Assembly (NCBI GenBank): GCA_937950315.1
Contig: CALFDU010000144.1
Coordinates: 1 to 47,717, forward strand
Length of the DNA stretch: 47,717 nt
Reading direction: 5' to 3'
Source: an uncultured Saprospiraceae bacterium
Lineage (GTDB): Bacteria; Bacteroidota; Bacteroidia; Chitinophagales; Saprospiraceae
The notes under the pieces are model-generated. The model did not search any database, had not been told where the DNA came from, and saw nothing but the letters and a program-made list of their open reading frames with translations. Position numbers and translations under genes: made by a program. Of this stretch, positions 36,389 to 44,063 are shown in pieces (positions within the stretch are counted from its first letter, which is position 1; every line of letters begins with the position of its first letter).

Positions 36389-36652
36389 TTAATCAGTTTT
36401 GTTGGAAAAAAGAAGACCATGTTCAAATGCCTTGACCATAAGACCGGCAGTGTTTTTTGCGCCAAGCTTGAAACAAAGATTTCTTCGATGAGTAATGATT
36501 GTCTATTCTTTAACTTTAAGTTTCTCTGCTATTTCACTATTGGTAAATTCCTCTGCTATTAGGTTAAGTACCTGTTCTTCTCTAGGTGAAATGATATTTG
36601 TTTCATTATTCATTCGTTCATAGGTAAGTGTCCCAAACTTTCTGATTTCCAT
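36389..36652 (-). pseudogene. LuxR-type helix-turn-helix regulator with in-frame TAG
   Basis: On the minus strand an ATG at 36652 opens an 87-codon frame to a TAA at 36389, interrupted at codon 50 by TAG (36503-36505). On both sides the translation is unmistakably a GerE/LuxR HTH. Before the stop: ISPREEQVLNLIAEEFTNSE and IAEKLKVKE. After it: TIITHRRNLCFKLGAKNTAG and LMVKAFEHGLL. The stop replaces the residue before the T of the recognition helix, where family members have H, N or K, so one base change accounts for it. An intact product would be a stand-alone DNA-binding domain. It ends 38 bases before the S74 gene on the same strand and could have regulated that unit. Confidence 0.8.
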
Positions 36653-36726
36653 AAAAAAAATTAATTTTTTTTGACATTGATTGAAGATAGAAGGAGCGCA
36701 TTCGTGTATAGTTGTTTATATTTAAA

Positions 36727-36734
36727 TAGATTTG
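36727..36734 (+). promoter_or_regulatory. Candidate -7 box for the CHAT operon
   Basis: TAGATTTG matches the Bacteroidota -7 consensus TAnnTTTG and lies 23 bases before the CHAT ATG. No good TTTG at the -33 distance is seen (TTCG 22 bases upstream is the nearest), so support is weak. Confidence 0.35.
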
Positions 36735-36757
36735 AGTAATGCTAAATCATAAAATCG

Positions 36758-39700
36758 ATGGCTAGAAGTATGAAATACTGTGTGGCTATATGTTTATTTA
36801 TATGCCTTTTTCAACATTCTTATGCACAAATATCCAATGATTCATTGGATGCTTTGCTGTATGAATTTGAAGCAGCAGTTATCCAAAATGATTCTGAAAT
36901 CGTCCAGTCTTTAGGAAAAAAATTGGCCTTGAAGAAGACGGAAGTAAAAGAAATTAACCGTCAAGTTTTACTTATAAATTCAGAAATTAAATTGAATCTT
37001 CATCTTGATGATTTAGACAAAGCCAGAGAAATTATAGAAAATGCGGAAAAGATTTGTAGATCAAATTCTGAAGAAATTAATTCCAATACTCTATCTCAAT
37101 TGTACTATACAAAATCTTTGTTTGCCAACTTAAAAGGAGATGTAGAGCTTGAAGAAAGTTGTTTAGATTCTTGTGTCACGATTCTTAAAACAGAAGGAAA
37201 CATCAATCATCAATTGTTGGCTTCTGCATACCAAAACCTTTGCTACATATATTATGGTAAAAGTCAAGTATTGAAATCTATTGACTTATTAAGGATGGCC
37301 GAAGCAGAGATGAAGGAAATAAATACAATGAATCAGATTGATTCATTACTGATTGGTAATATTTTTAATGACATCGCATACCTTTGTGGTAGTGTAGGGA
37401 ACAATGATGAAGTTATTCCATATTATAGACTAGCAATAGACTACAACCCTACAGCACACAACATAAAAATAAGTTTGGCCAACAACCTTCGTTACGAAGG
37501 AGATCATAAAACAGCAAATGTTATCGTACAATCTGTTCTTGATGAAACATCAGATAGTCGCCCTGATATAAAAGCGAGCGCGTTGACAGCTATGAATACA
37601 ATCATAGGAACAAGCGAAAATTATCTGTATGATAATCCTGAAGAAGAAATGATCCGTTATTACAATGAAATAATTGAATACCAAAAAGAATTGCCAAAGA
37701 CTTTTTATCCCTATGATGCTGCGGCAGCAGGCGTATTAAGTGATTATTTTCGTAGAGTGGTGAAAGAACGCGATTTAAAAAAGGCTACATTTTATTTAGG
37801 CGAGCAAAAAAGACTTTTGGAAGAAAAAGCTGAATTGTATGACAATGCCTCGGTATTTTATTTACGTACAAACCATAAAAGCAGAAGTGCACAACTAGAT
37901 TGGATGCAGAAGGATTTTGAATCCTCCGAAGCACGTTTTCAAGATTTGATAGCATTTTATACTGGGATTGAAGAAGCTTCAGATGAAGCGATATTGAATA
38001 TAGTTTATCAGAAAGAACAATTAAAACATATATTGATAGACTACACAAGGATGCTTCTCAACCAAGGAACTTATTCAGGTAATGATCTTGAATATTTCGA
38101 AAAAGCAGATGCCAAATATTTATTGGTTGATACAGCCATAGACTCATTGTTGTCTTTTAACGAAGCTAAAATAGATGAAGAAGCTACAGCTGCATTACAA
38201 AGAGTTGGATTTGGGATTGCCTTAAAACAATATGAAAGTACTCAGGATAAAAAATTTCTTACCAAGGCATATCAGCGGTTTGAAAAATTAAGTACGCTTA
38301 GCTCATACAGACACCATTTGCATTCAACCATGAGGTACAGTAATGAGAAGGAAACAGAGCTGAAGAAGCATAAGAACCTGTTGCGTGAAGAAATGGATAT
38401 TTTGGAAGGTGTAGTAAGTGAAGATGAAAAAGAACAAGCTCGTATTAACCAATCATTAGATAGTTTAAACAATATATTTATCGGCGTTAGTGAGCAACTG
38501 AGCAGTGCAACCAATTCTTATAATGATCAAACAGAAAAAAACAAATTGGCTTCTCTTGATCAGTTGCAAAATTCTATGTCTTTTGATGATGTATTCTTTC
38601 ATGTGGTTTTAGATAATATCGCCGAGGAGGTTTATATTTTACTGGTATCGAAAGACCAAGTTGAATCCAAGACCTTTTATATCAATGATCTGCAGTATAA
38701 GATAGATCAAGTATTGAAATCCTTGTCTAATCCAGAATCAAATGATTATAAAGATCAATTGAAAGCCCTCTATGCAGATTTTATAAGTCCTTTTGAGCTT
38801 TTGATTCAAAACAAGAAATTGATTTTTATACCTGGGCAAAATGTTGCTTCTCTACCTTTTGGATTATTGATGGATGATCAAGAAGAGTATCTATGCTTTA
38901 AAAATCCAATACTATACAAATATTCTTCAAGTTGGAAACCAAAGGAAAATCATGATCTTGTCAGAGGCAAAAAATTTGTTGCATATGCTACCAAATCAAA
39001 TATCGATGGTATAAATAGTGGAAGTAATAGCGGATCACAGTTTGCATCAGCTGAAGGATTAAATACGAGCGATGGCAATGTGAGAACAGCAATAGGGACA
39101 GAGTTCTTGTCTGCAGCACTGAAAGAGGTGAATTTACTTAAAGATAAATATGGAGCAGATTTGTTTTATAATGAGGAAAACCCCAAACAAACTTTTATTG
39201 AAAAATCACAGCAAGCCAACCTATTGCACGTCGCTGTTCATAGTAACGTTGAACCATTAAATCCGATTAAAAGTAGTTTGATGCTTACGGCTGATAATAG
39301 TAAGGAAGGTCAATTATATTACCATGAAATAGATGATATGCAGTTAACAGCAGATTTGGTATTGCTTTCAAGCTGCCAATCTGGATTGAGTTATCCTAAA
39401 AATGCAGGAAGTGTTTCGAGTTTGGCGAGAGCCTTTCAATTGGCTGGAGCTAAAAATTTAATCCAAACCACTTGGTATATCAACGATGAATCAACTTCAG
39501 ATTTGATGAAAATATTCTATAAAAAATTGGAAGAAGGAGAAGAAATTTCTAAAACACTGGCCCGAGCAAAAAAAGAATTTGTTTTACAAGCTCCTTCCAA
39601 ATGGCAACATCCATATTATTGGGGTGCTTTTGTATTAAACGGAGAAGATGGTGTTGTAAATATTCCTAAAGCGACGTTTTCTCGATCATCGGTGTTTGGG

Positions 39701-39766
39701 GTCACAGGAATAATGTCCTTACTGCTTTTATTTATATTTGCTAAATATAGATACAAACAAACCTAA
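36758..39766 (+). CDS. Exported membrane-anchored TPR-CHAT protease
   Basis: A 1002-residue protein with signal peptide (MARSMKYCVAICLFICLFQHSYAQ). A long TPR-like alpha-helical solenoid (about 30-540) is followed by a charged coiled coil (about 530-605) and a CHAT caspase-like domain (about 660-970). The predicted catalytic dyad is His828 (LLHVAVHSN) and Cys873 (LVLLSSCQSGLSYP). The CHAT end motifs AFQLAGAKNLIQTTWYINDE and HPYYWGAFVLNGE are present. A final transmembrane helix (about 978-995) and short basic tail place the TPR and CHAT domains in the periplasm, anchored to the inner membrane. CHAT domains are cysteine proteases related to separases and caspases. The gene is followed after 20 bases by a sigma factor and then a membrane protein, suggesting a signalling operon. 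Confidence 0.93.
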   Translation: MARSMKYCVAICLFICLFQHSYAQISNDSLDALLYEFEAAVIQNDSEIVQSLGKKLALKKTEVKEINRQVLLINSEIKLNLHLDDLDKAREIIENAEKICRSNSEEINSNTLSQLYYTKSLFANLKGDVELEESCLDSCVTILKTEGNINHQLLASAYQNLCYIYYGKSQVLKSIDLLRMAEAEMKEINTMNQIDSLLIGNIFNDIAYLCGSVGNNDEVIPYYRLAIDYNPTAHNIKISLANNLRYEGDHKTANVIVQSVLDETSDSRPDIKASALTAMNTIIGTSENYLYDNPEEEMIRYYNEIIEYQKELPKTFYPYDAAAAGVLSDYFRRVVKERDLKKATFYLGEQKRLLEEKAELYDNASVFYLRTNHKSRSAQLDWMQKDFESSEARFQDLIAFYTGIEEASDEAILNIVYQKEQLKHILIDYTRMLLNQGTYSGNDLEYFEKADAKYLLVDTAIDSLLSFNEAKIDEEATAALQRVGFGIALKQYESTQDKKFLTKAYQRFEKLSTLSSYRHHLHSTMRYSNEKETELKKHKNLLREEMDILEGVVSEDEKEQARINQSLDSLNNIFIGVSEQLSSATNSYNDQTEKNKLASLDQLQNSMSFDDVFFHVVLDNIAEEVYILLVSKDQVESKTFYINDLQYKIDQVLKSLSNPESNDYKDQLKALYADFISPFELLIQNKKLIFIPGQNVASLPFGLLMDDQEEYLCFKNPILYKYSSSWKPKENHDLVRGKKFVAYATKSNIDGINSGSNSGSQFASAEGLNTSDGNVRTAIGTEFLSAALKEVNLLKDKYGADLFYNEENPKQTFIEKSQQANLLHVAVHSNVEPLNPIKSSLMLTADNSKEGQLYYHEIDDMQLTADLVLLSSCQSGLSYPKNAGSVSSLARAFQLAGAKNLIQTTWYINDESTSDLMKIFYKKLEEGEEISKTLARAKKEFVLQAPSKWQHPYYWGAFVLNGEDGVVNIPKATFSRSSVFGVTGIMSLLLLFIFAKYRYKQT

Positions 39767-39786
39767 TCTTAGTATACATGTCATAG

Positions 39787-40302
39787 ATGAGTAATCAAGA
39801 AAGAGATGAAATTGTAAAATTGTTCAAGCTCTACACCAAAGACATATTTGGTGTCGCTTACTATGTCTTAAAAGACAAGGCTATGGCCAACGATATCATC
39901 ATGGATGTATTCGAAGTACTTTTAAAACAAGACTCTCTTGATCATATTGACAATAAAAAGGCTTGGTTGTTAGGAACTGCTAGATTTCTAAGTATTGCTA
40001 AGTTTAAGAAGAAGATTAAGACGCAATATGGTCTAGAGCATAATAATATTCAAGAAAAATTTATGGAAATTGAGGATTCTGAGGCACCTATTATTAAGAA
40101 TGCCAATGAAGAGCAATTGATAAGTCAATTGGCTTTACTCAAGCCAAGGCAGAGTAAATGCGTTGAATCCTATTATTTAAAAGGCTTAAGTTATCAGCAA
40201 ATCGCTGATAAAGAAAATCTTTCATTGAAAGAGGTCAAAAGTTATATTCAAAACGGTAAGAGGAATCTACGTATTAAACTTGAAAAATTGGTTAAGCTAT
40301 GA
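39787..40302 (+). CDS. ECF-type RNA polymerase sigma factor
   Basis: A 171-residue sigma factor with only regions 2 and 4. Region 2 (about 10-75) reads LYTKDIFGVAYYVLKDKAMA, NDIIMDVFEVLLKQ and KAWLLGTARFLSIAKFKKK. Region 4 (about 112-165) reads LLKPRQSKCVESYYLKGLSY, QQIADKENLSLKEVKSYI and QNGKRNLRIKLEK, a clear helix-turn-helix. Both regions are short and somewhat divergent, as in many Bacteroidota ECF factors. It overlaps the next gene by 4 bases (ATGA), the usual arrangement for sigma and anti-sigma pairs, and follows the CHAT protease gene by 20 bases. Target promoters are unknown. Confidence 0.9.
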   Translation: MSNQERDEIVKLFKLYTKDIFGVAYYVLKDKAMANDIIMDVFEVLLKQDSLDHIDNKKAWLLGTARFLSIAKFKKKIKTQYGLEHNNIQEKFMEIEDSEAPIIKNANEEQLISQLALLKPRQSKCVESYYLKGLSYQQIADKENLSLKEVKSYIQNGKRNLRIKLEKLVKL

Positions 40303-40967
40303 GTGAACTAAACAATGATTACAATCTAGACGATCTAGAAAATATGTCCAAAGAAGGTTTGGAGCATTTCAATAATGATGAGGCATTGAAGAACATCGAA
40401 TCAGAGGCCTTAAAGCAAATTGAATCTCGATTATCTACAGAGGTAATCAAGCCAGTTAAGTCTAATATGCCTAAACTGATTATTCTACTAGTTATCCTTC
40501 TTGGACTAAGCTTTTTCTTGATCACCAAAATTGCTGGAGGAAACAACAATCAGAATTTATATGCAAGTAATTACGAAGCACCACCGTTCTTACTTAGCTC
40601 CACAGAAAGAAGTTCTGATTCTTCTGTGGATGCAATCGCAGATATCAAAAATCTGTATGCTCAAAAGAATTACAACGCATGCCTTGAGGCCATGACGGCC
40701 AATAACAATGCATTGCTAAAGGAAAATACCAACCTTGAATTGTACCAAGCAATCTGTCTGCTAGAACAAGACAATGCAAGCATGGCAGCAGAGGTTTTAA
40801 GTAACCCAGCCATTGAAATAGAAGATGTTAGGCTTTGGTATCTCAGTCTAGCTCAAATATCTAAAGGTGATCAAAATGCTGCCAAGGCAACCCTCCAATC
40901 ATTGATTGATCTTCCAGGAACCTATAAGGAAGAAGAAGCTACGTCTATCCTGGAAAAACTACAATAA
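40299..40967 (+). CDS. Single-pass membrane TPR-like protein, putative anti-sigma factor
   Basis: A 222-residue protein without signal peptide. Residues 1-58 are a charged helical segment (NLDDLENMSKEGLEHFNNDE), followed by one transmembrane helix (about 60-77, LIILLVILLGLSFFLITK). A low-complexity Asn/Ser-rich linker (about 81-110) and a TPR-like helical domain (about 112-222, DIKNLYAQKNYNACLEAM) follow. The topology (N-terminus in the cytoplasm, TPR outside) matches membrane anti-sigma factors, and the 4-base overlap with the sigma gene supports that. No ZAS zinc motif is seen, so this would be a non-ZAS type. The exposed linker is a plausible cleavage site for the neighbouring periplasmic CHAT protease (inference). 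Confidence 0.72.
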   Translation: MSELNNDYNLDDLENMSKEGLEHFNNDEALKNIESEALKQIESRLSTEVIKPVKSNMPKLIILLVILLGLSFFLITKIAGGNNNQNLYASNYEAPPFLLSSTERSSDSSVDAIADIKNLYAQKNYNACLEAMTANNNALLKENTNLELYQAICLLEQDNASMAAEVLSNPAIEIEDVRLWYLSLAQISKGDQNAAKATLQSLIDLPGTYKEEEATSILEKLQ

Positions 40968-41065
40968 AATCATTTTCACCAGATCCTGCCGCTAAACCCC
41001 AACACTATCAATTCTAATTTCTGGGTAATCTAAGAATTTGCCTACTTATTTAAATATGAAAAGAC

Positions 41066-41617
41066 CTATCCTTCATTCATCTTCTCACCTTTTGCCTTTA
41101 TTTCATCCATCGTAACCACAACCTTGTCCCAGAAATTCTGAACCAAAGGAACAAAGACACTGGTAATCGGTTTGGTTTTTTCTGGAAGTGGCTCAAGCAT
41201 TGGATACATTATTGAGGCTTCTTGTTGCTCTTCAGATATGATTTGTAAATTGGAAAGACCTTTAAATCCATAAGCAAGCACCACTGCAAATAGGGCGGTC
41301 AACACGACTCCACCAACAATTTTGTTGATGAAATTGATATTGGCAAACTCCATCACATCTTCGATCTTTTTCCCAACAAATCTTACAAGTGCAATGACTA
41401 CAATGAAAGTAAGTACAAATCCAAGCAAAATAATGATGACTGGATTTATATTTAATGTATTTTCAAGCAAACCCATAACGGTTGTTGATAACTTCATTGT
41501 AGCTAGAATCGCTAATAAAAGCGAGAAAATTGAAAAAACAGCGCCTATAATTCCTTTAGAATAGCCTGAATAGAAGGCATATGCAAGAATAAGTGCAACA
41601 ACTATGTCTAAAATCAT
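41066..41617 (-). CDS. CvpA family membrane protein
   Basis: A 183-residue protein with the four-helix CvpA pattern: MILDIVVALILAYAFYSGYS with KGIIGAVFSIFSLLLAILAT, then a third helix VIIILLGFVLTFIVVIALVR and a fourth in INKIVGGVVLTALFAVVLAY. The C-terminal tail (about 125-183) is charged and probably periplasmic or cytosolic. CvpA of E. coli is required for colicin V production and bile/envelope tolerance; the biochemical role is unknown. It is transcribed alone, convergent with the sigma/anti-sigma operon and divergent from the gene at 41766. Confidence 0.88.
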   Translation of the reverse strand: MILDIVVALILAYAFYSGYSKGIIGAVFSIFSLLLAILATMKLSTTVMGLLENTLNINPVIIILLGFVLTFIVVIALVRFVGKKIEDVMEFANINFINKIVGGVVLTALFAVVLAYGFKGLSNLQIISEEQQEASIMYPMLEPLPEKTKPITSVFVPLVQNFWDKVVVTMDEIKAKGEKMNEG

Positions 41618-41765
41618 GTTTCTTATTAGTTAATTTATTATTAATTGGAATTAAGACAGCACGTTTTATTCGAAAACGAGGTTAAAACTATTATTAATAA
41701 GGAAATTTCACCTGATTTAGTTCAAGGTTTAATTCTTGGTATGGAATTCGTATTTTTAGCAAAAG

Positions 41766-42263
41766 ATGAGAGTCACTAGAATATTTAACACCTTTTTAGT
41801 CCTATTACTTGCTGTTTCGGCCGTTAAAGCCGAAAACACGGTGGTGGTAGATACCTTACCGCCAGTTTTTCTCATCGGTGAACATGAGTTTGAATACGAA
41901 TCGAAAGTAAAAGAATGCGATAAATTATTACTTGAGGTTTGTCAAGACTCTATGCAATTGGCATATAAACATTGGCTTTTGATGCTGCATGATATGGAAA
42001 TCTACGCTGAAGCAGAAGGATTTGACATCAAAGGCATTAAAATCTGGCTGAATGTTTTTTGGGATGAAAACGGGTCTATTGATAAAATTGTCTACTATCC
42101 CAAGCCCAATTCTCGTAATGCAGATTTTGACGAACTTACAATCTTCTTAAAGAAATTTGTTACTCGTTATAAATTTCCATTAAATTATGAATCTTGTTTT
42201 TCCCATTATGGAAGTGCAACATTCCCCACCTTTGCTAAGCTATATCTCCAAGAACAACCATGA
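41766..42263 (+). CDS. Small exported protein of unknown function
   Basis: A 165-residue protein with signal peptide (MRVTRIFNTFLVLLLAVSAVKA). The mature part has a helical start and then a beta-alpha-beta-like pattern, IKGIKIWLNVFWDENGSIDK followed by DFDELTIFLKKFVTRYKFPL. That is loosely like the C-terminal fold of TonB-type proteins but without the expected signature, so I do not assign it. Its stop overlaps the next gene start by 4 bases (ATGA), coupling it with the propeller lipoprotein. Confidence 0.75.
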   Translation: MRVTRIFNTFLVLLLAVSAVKAENTVVVDTLPPVFLIGEHEFEYESKVKECDKLLLEVCQDSMQLAYKHWLLMLHDMEIYAEAEGFDIKGIKIWLNVFWDENGSIDKIVYYPKPNSRNADFDELTIFLKKFVTRYKFPLNYESCFSHYGSATFPTFAKLYLQEQP

Positions 42264-43204
42264 TTGCCCATCTAAAGATGCTGCTGTGCACATTTTTAAT
42301 TTTTTCGTGTTATGCTTGTGATAAAGAAGTAACTCCTCAAGACCTTCAAGTCCATTTCGAAGGGAGTGTTCCCTTAAAGGATTTAATTTTTGAAGGTGAA
42401 GACTGGATTGCTGTTGGTGGTGAAACCTTTCAAAGCGGCATAATCGCAAAAGGCAATTTAACAACCACAGAATCATCAATTGAACAAATATCAGAAAGAT
42501 GTATTAACTCCATATTGCAGCATGATAGTTCTACTACTTCATCTGTTTATTTTACTACTGGAGTATATTCATTTGGCGCACTTAGAAATGGCTTATGGAA
42601 TATATCAACAAATGCAAATCCATTTATATTAAGAGAGATTACTGAGTCAAATGGTTATTTGTATGCCGCTGGTGGAGCTGGCCTAAGCTCTGGAATTATA
42701 TATACATTGACACCGGATCTAGACTTGGTCCATACAGAAGATTTCACAAATGACTTATACTTTGTGCGTAAGATAGGTGATAAGATTTTTGTAGGTGGAT
42801 TTGGAGCATTGATTTATGCGGATAATGATACTGGTCCTTCCAAATCATGGAATATTATTGATACTTATGAAGATCATTGGCTTGATATTGAATATGTAGA
42901 AGATTTTGGTATTGTAGTTTTGGGTGCTTCAGGAAGAATAATTAAAAGTAATAATGAAGGGAATACCTGGGAAGAAATCATGACACCTACTGTGGCTGGT
43001 GTGACTGACTTCAAAGACTTATTAATCTATAGCGGTAAAATTTATTTAGCCTGTGGTGAAAATATTTGCGCAAGCGATGTAAATAATATCGACTTTCAAA
43101 CCATAAATCTAGCGGGAATGGGAGAAATCAATCGATTGGCAGGAAACAACGGACGGATTTATTTCGTTACTGATAGTGGACAGATGCTGAGTATAGTTCA
43201 TTAA
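42260..43204 (+). CDS. Lipoprotein with YCF48/BNR-like beta-propeller repeats
   Basis: A 314-residue lipoprotein (LIFSCYAC; lipid attachment at Cys17 or Cys20). Repeated blades of about 40 residues show IAVGGETFQSGIIAKGNL, LYAAGGAGLSSGIIYTLTPD and IVVLGASGRIIKSNNEGNTW with the following EEI. The last is the Asp-box/BNR-like S/N-x-D/E-G-x-T-W motif found in YCF48-like and sialidase-type propellers. No sialidase catalytic residues are apparent. Translationally coupled to the preceding small exported protein, suggesting they act together at the envelope; function unknown. Confidence 0.78.
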   Translation: MIAHLKMLLCTFLIFSCYACDKEVTPQDLQVHFEGSVPLKDLIFEGEDWIAVGGETFQSGIIAKGNLTTTESSIEQISERCINSILQHDSSTTSSVYFTTGVYSFGALRNGLWNISTNANPFILREITESNGYLYAAGGAGLSSGIIYTLTPDLDLVHTEDFTNDLYFVRKIGDKIFVGGFGALIYADNDTGPSKSWNIIDTYEDHWLDIEYVEDFGIVVLGASGRIIKSNNEGNTWEEIMTPTVAGVTDFKDLLIYSGKIYLACGENICASDVNNIDFQTINLAGMGEINRLAGNNGRIYFVTDSGQMLSIVH

Positions 43205-43271
43205 CAGAAAATTAACCAACATTGCTTAACCTTGAGGATAGATCTGACGTCTCCATTATAAATAAGGCAAC

Positions 43272-43952
43272 ATGAAACAAATATTTTTCACAGTTACATT
43301 CGCGGCGATCTCTGTTTTGGTCATGGGACAAACAGCTACATTCAGTTCCAATCAAGAATCTGATCCAGAGGCAACAGCCGTTTTGGATGAACTAAGACAG
43401 ACTTTTGATGCATATGATACTGCCAAGTATGACTTTGATATAGACATCGAAATTCCTGGATCGGCAGTTGAAACCCGTGCAGGTGATTTGGTGCAAAAAG
43501 GCGAGAAATTCGTATTTACTTTTGGCGATCAGATCGTGTATTCTGATAACGAAAGCGTTTGGATTCACGATCCTACCATTAATTCTGTACAAATTTATGA
43601 TGCTGATTTTGGCGATGATGGGTCTTTTATTTCTCCGACAGAAATGCTGAATATATATAAATCAGATGATTACACATATGCCATTGTCAATGAATATTTT
43701 GAAGGTCAAACCGTCGTGAAGGAGCTTGATTTTAAACCATTGGACACAGATTCTGAATTTTTTAAGATTAGACTTGAATTAATAGGCAAAAACAACGATA
43801 TTAAATCTATAAAGGTGTTTTCCAAGGATGGATCACGCTATATTTTAAGAATAAAGAGTATTATTCCTAACGAAAAGATTGAAGATGATTACTTCACTTT
43901 TGATGCTAGTAAGTATGAAAATATTCAAATTGAAAACCTGAGAATTGATTGA
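43272..43952 (+). CDS. LolA-like outer-membrane lipoprotein carrier protein
   Basis: A 226-residue periplasmic protein with signal peptide (MKQIFFTVTFAAISVLVMGQ). The mature sequence follows the LolA fold pattern: YDTAKYDFDIDIEIPG, GDLVQKGEKFVFTFGDQIVY, SDNESVWIHDPTINSVQIYD, and a closing KSIKVFSKDGSRYILRIKSI. Bacteroidota LolA-family proteins are thought to ferry lipoproteins from inner to outer membrane. The window encodes many lipoproteins, but this gene is not in an operon with LolCDE. A terminator follows 32 bases after the stop. Confidence 0.88.
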   Translation: MKQIFFTVTFAAISVLVMGQTATFSSNQESDPEATAVLDELRQTFDAYDTAKYDFDIDIEIPGSAVETRAGDLVQKGEKFVFTFGDQIVYSDNESVWIHDPTINSVQIYDADFGDDGSFISPTEMLNIYKSDDYTYAIVNEYFEGQTVVKELDFKPLDTDSEFFKIRLELIGKNNDIKSIKVFSKDGSRYILRIKSIIPNEKIEDDYFTFDASKYENIQIENLRID

Positions 43953-43983
43953 ACCAGTTAGGTCAATCAGTCTATTCGACCAG

Positions 43984-44014
43984 GCGGTTTTGTGTAAACA
44001 AGACCGCTTTTTTT
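43984..44014 (+). terminator. Intrinsic terminator after the LolA-like gene
   Basis: A 10-bp stem (43984-43993 with 43998-44007, one G-U pair) with a 4-base loop, followed by seven T. Confidence 0.85.
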
Positions 44015-44063
44015 ATATAGTGTAATCAACTGATATTTTTATCTTGAGCCATCTTAATGCGAA

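Noticed and set aside
36758-40967. Type III-E CRISPR or gasdermin-type CHAT defence system
   Set aside because: No Cas effector, CRISPR array or gasdermin gene is adjacent, and the CHAT protein has a signal peptide and membrane anchor, unlike cytoplasmic Csx29.
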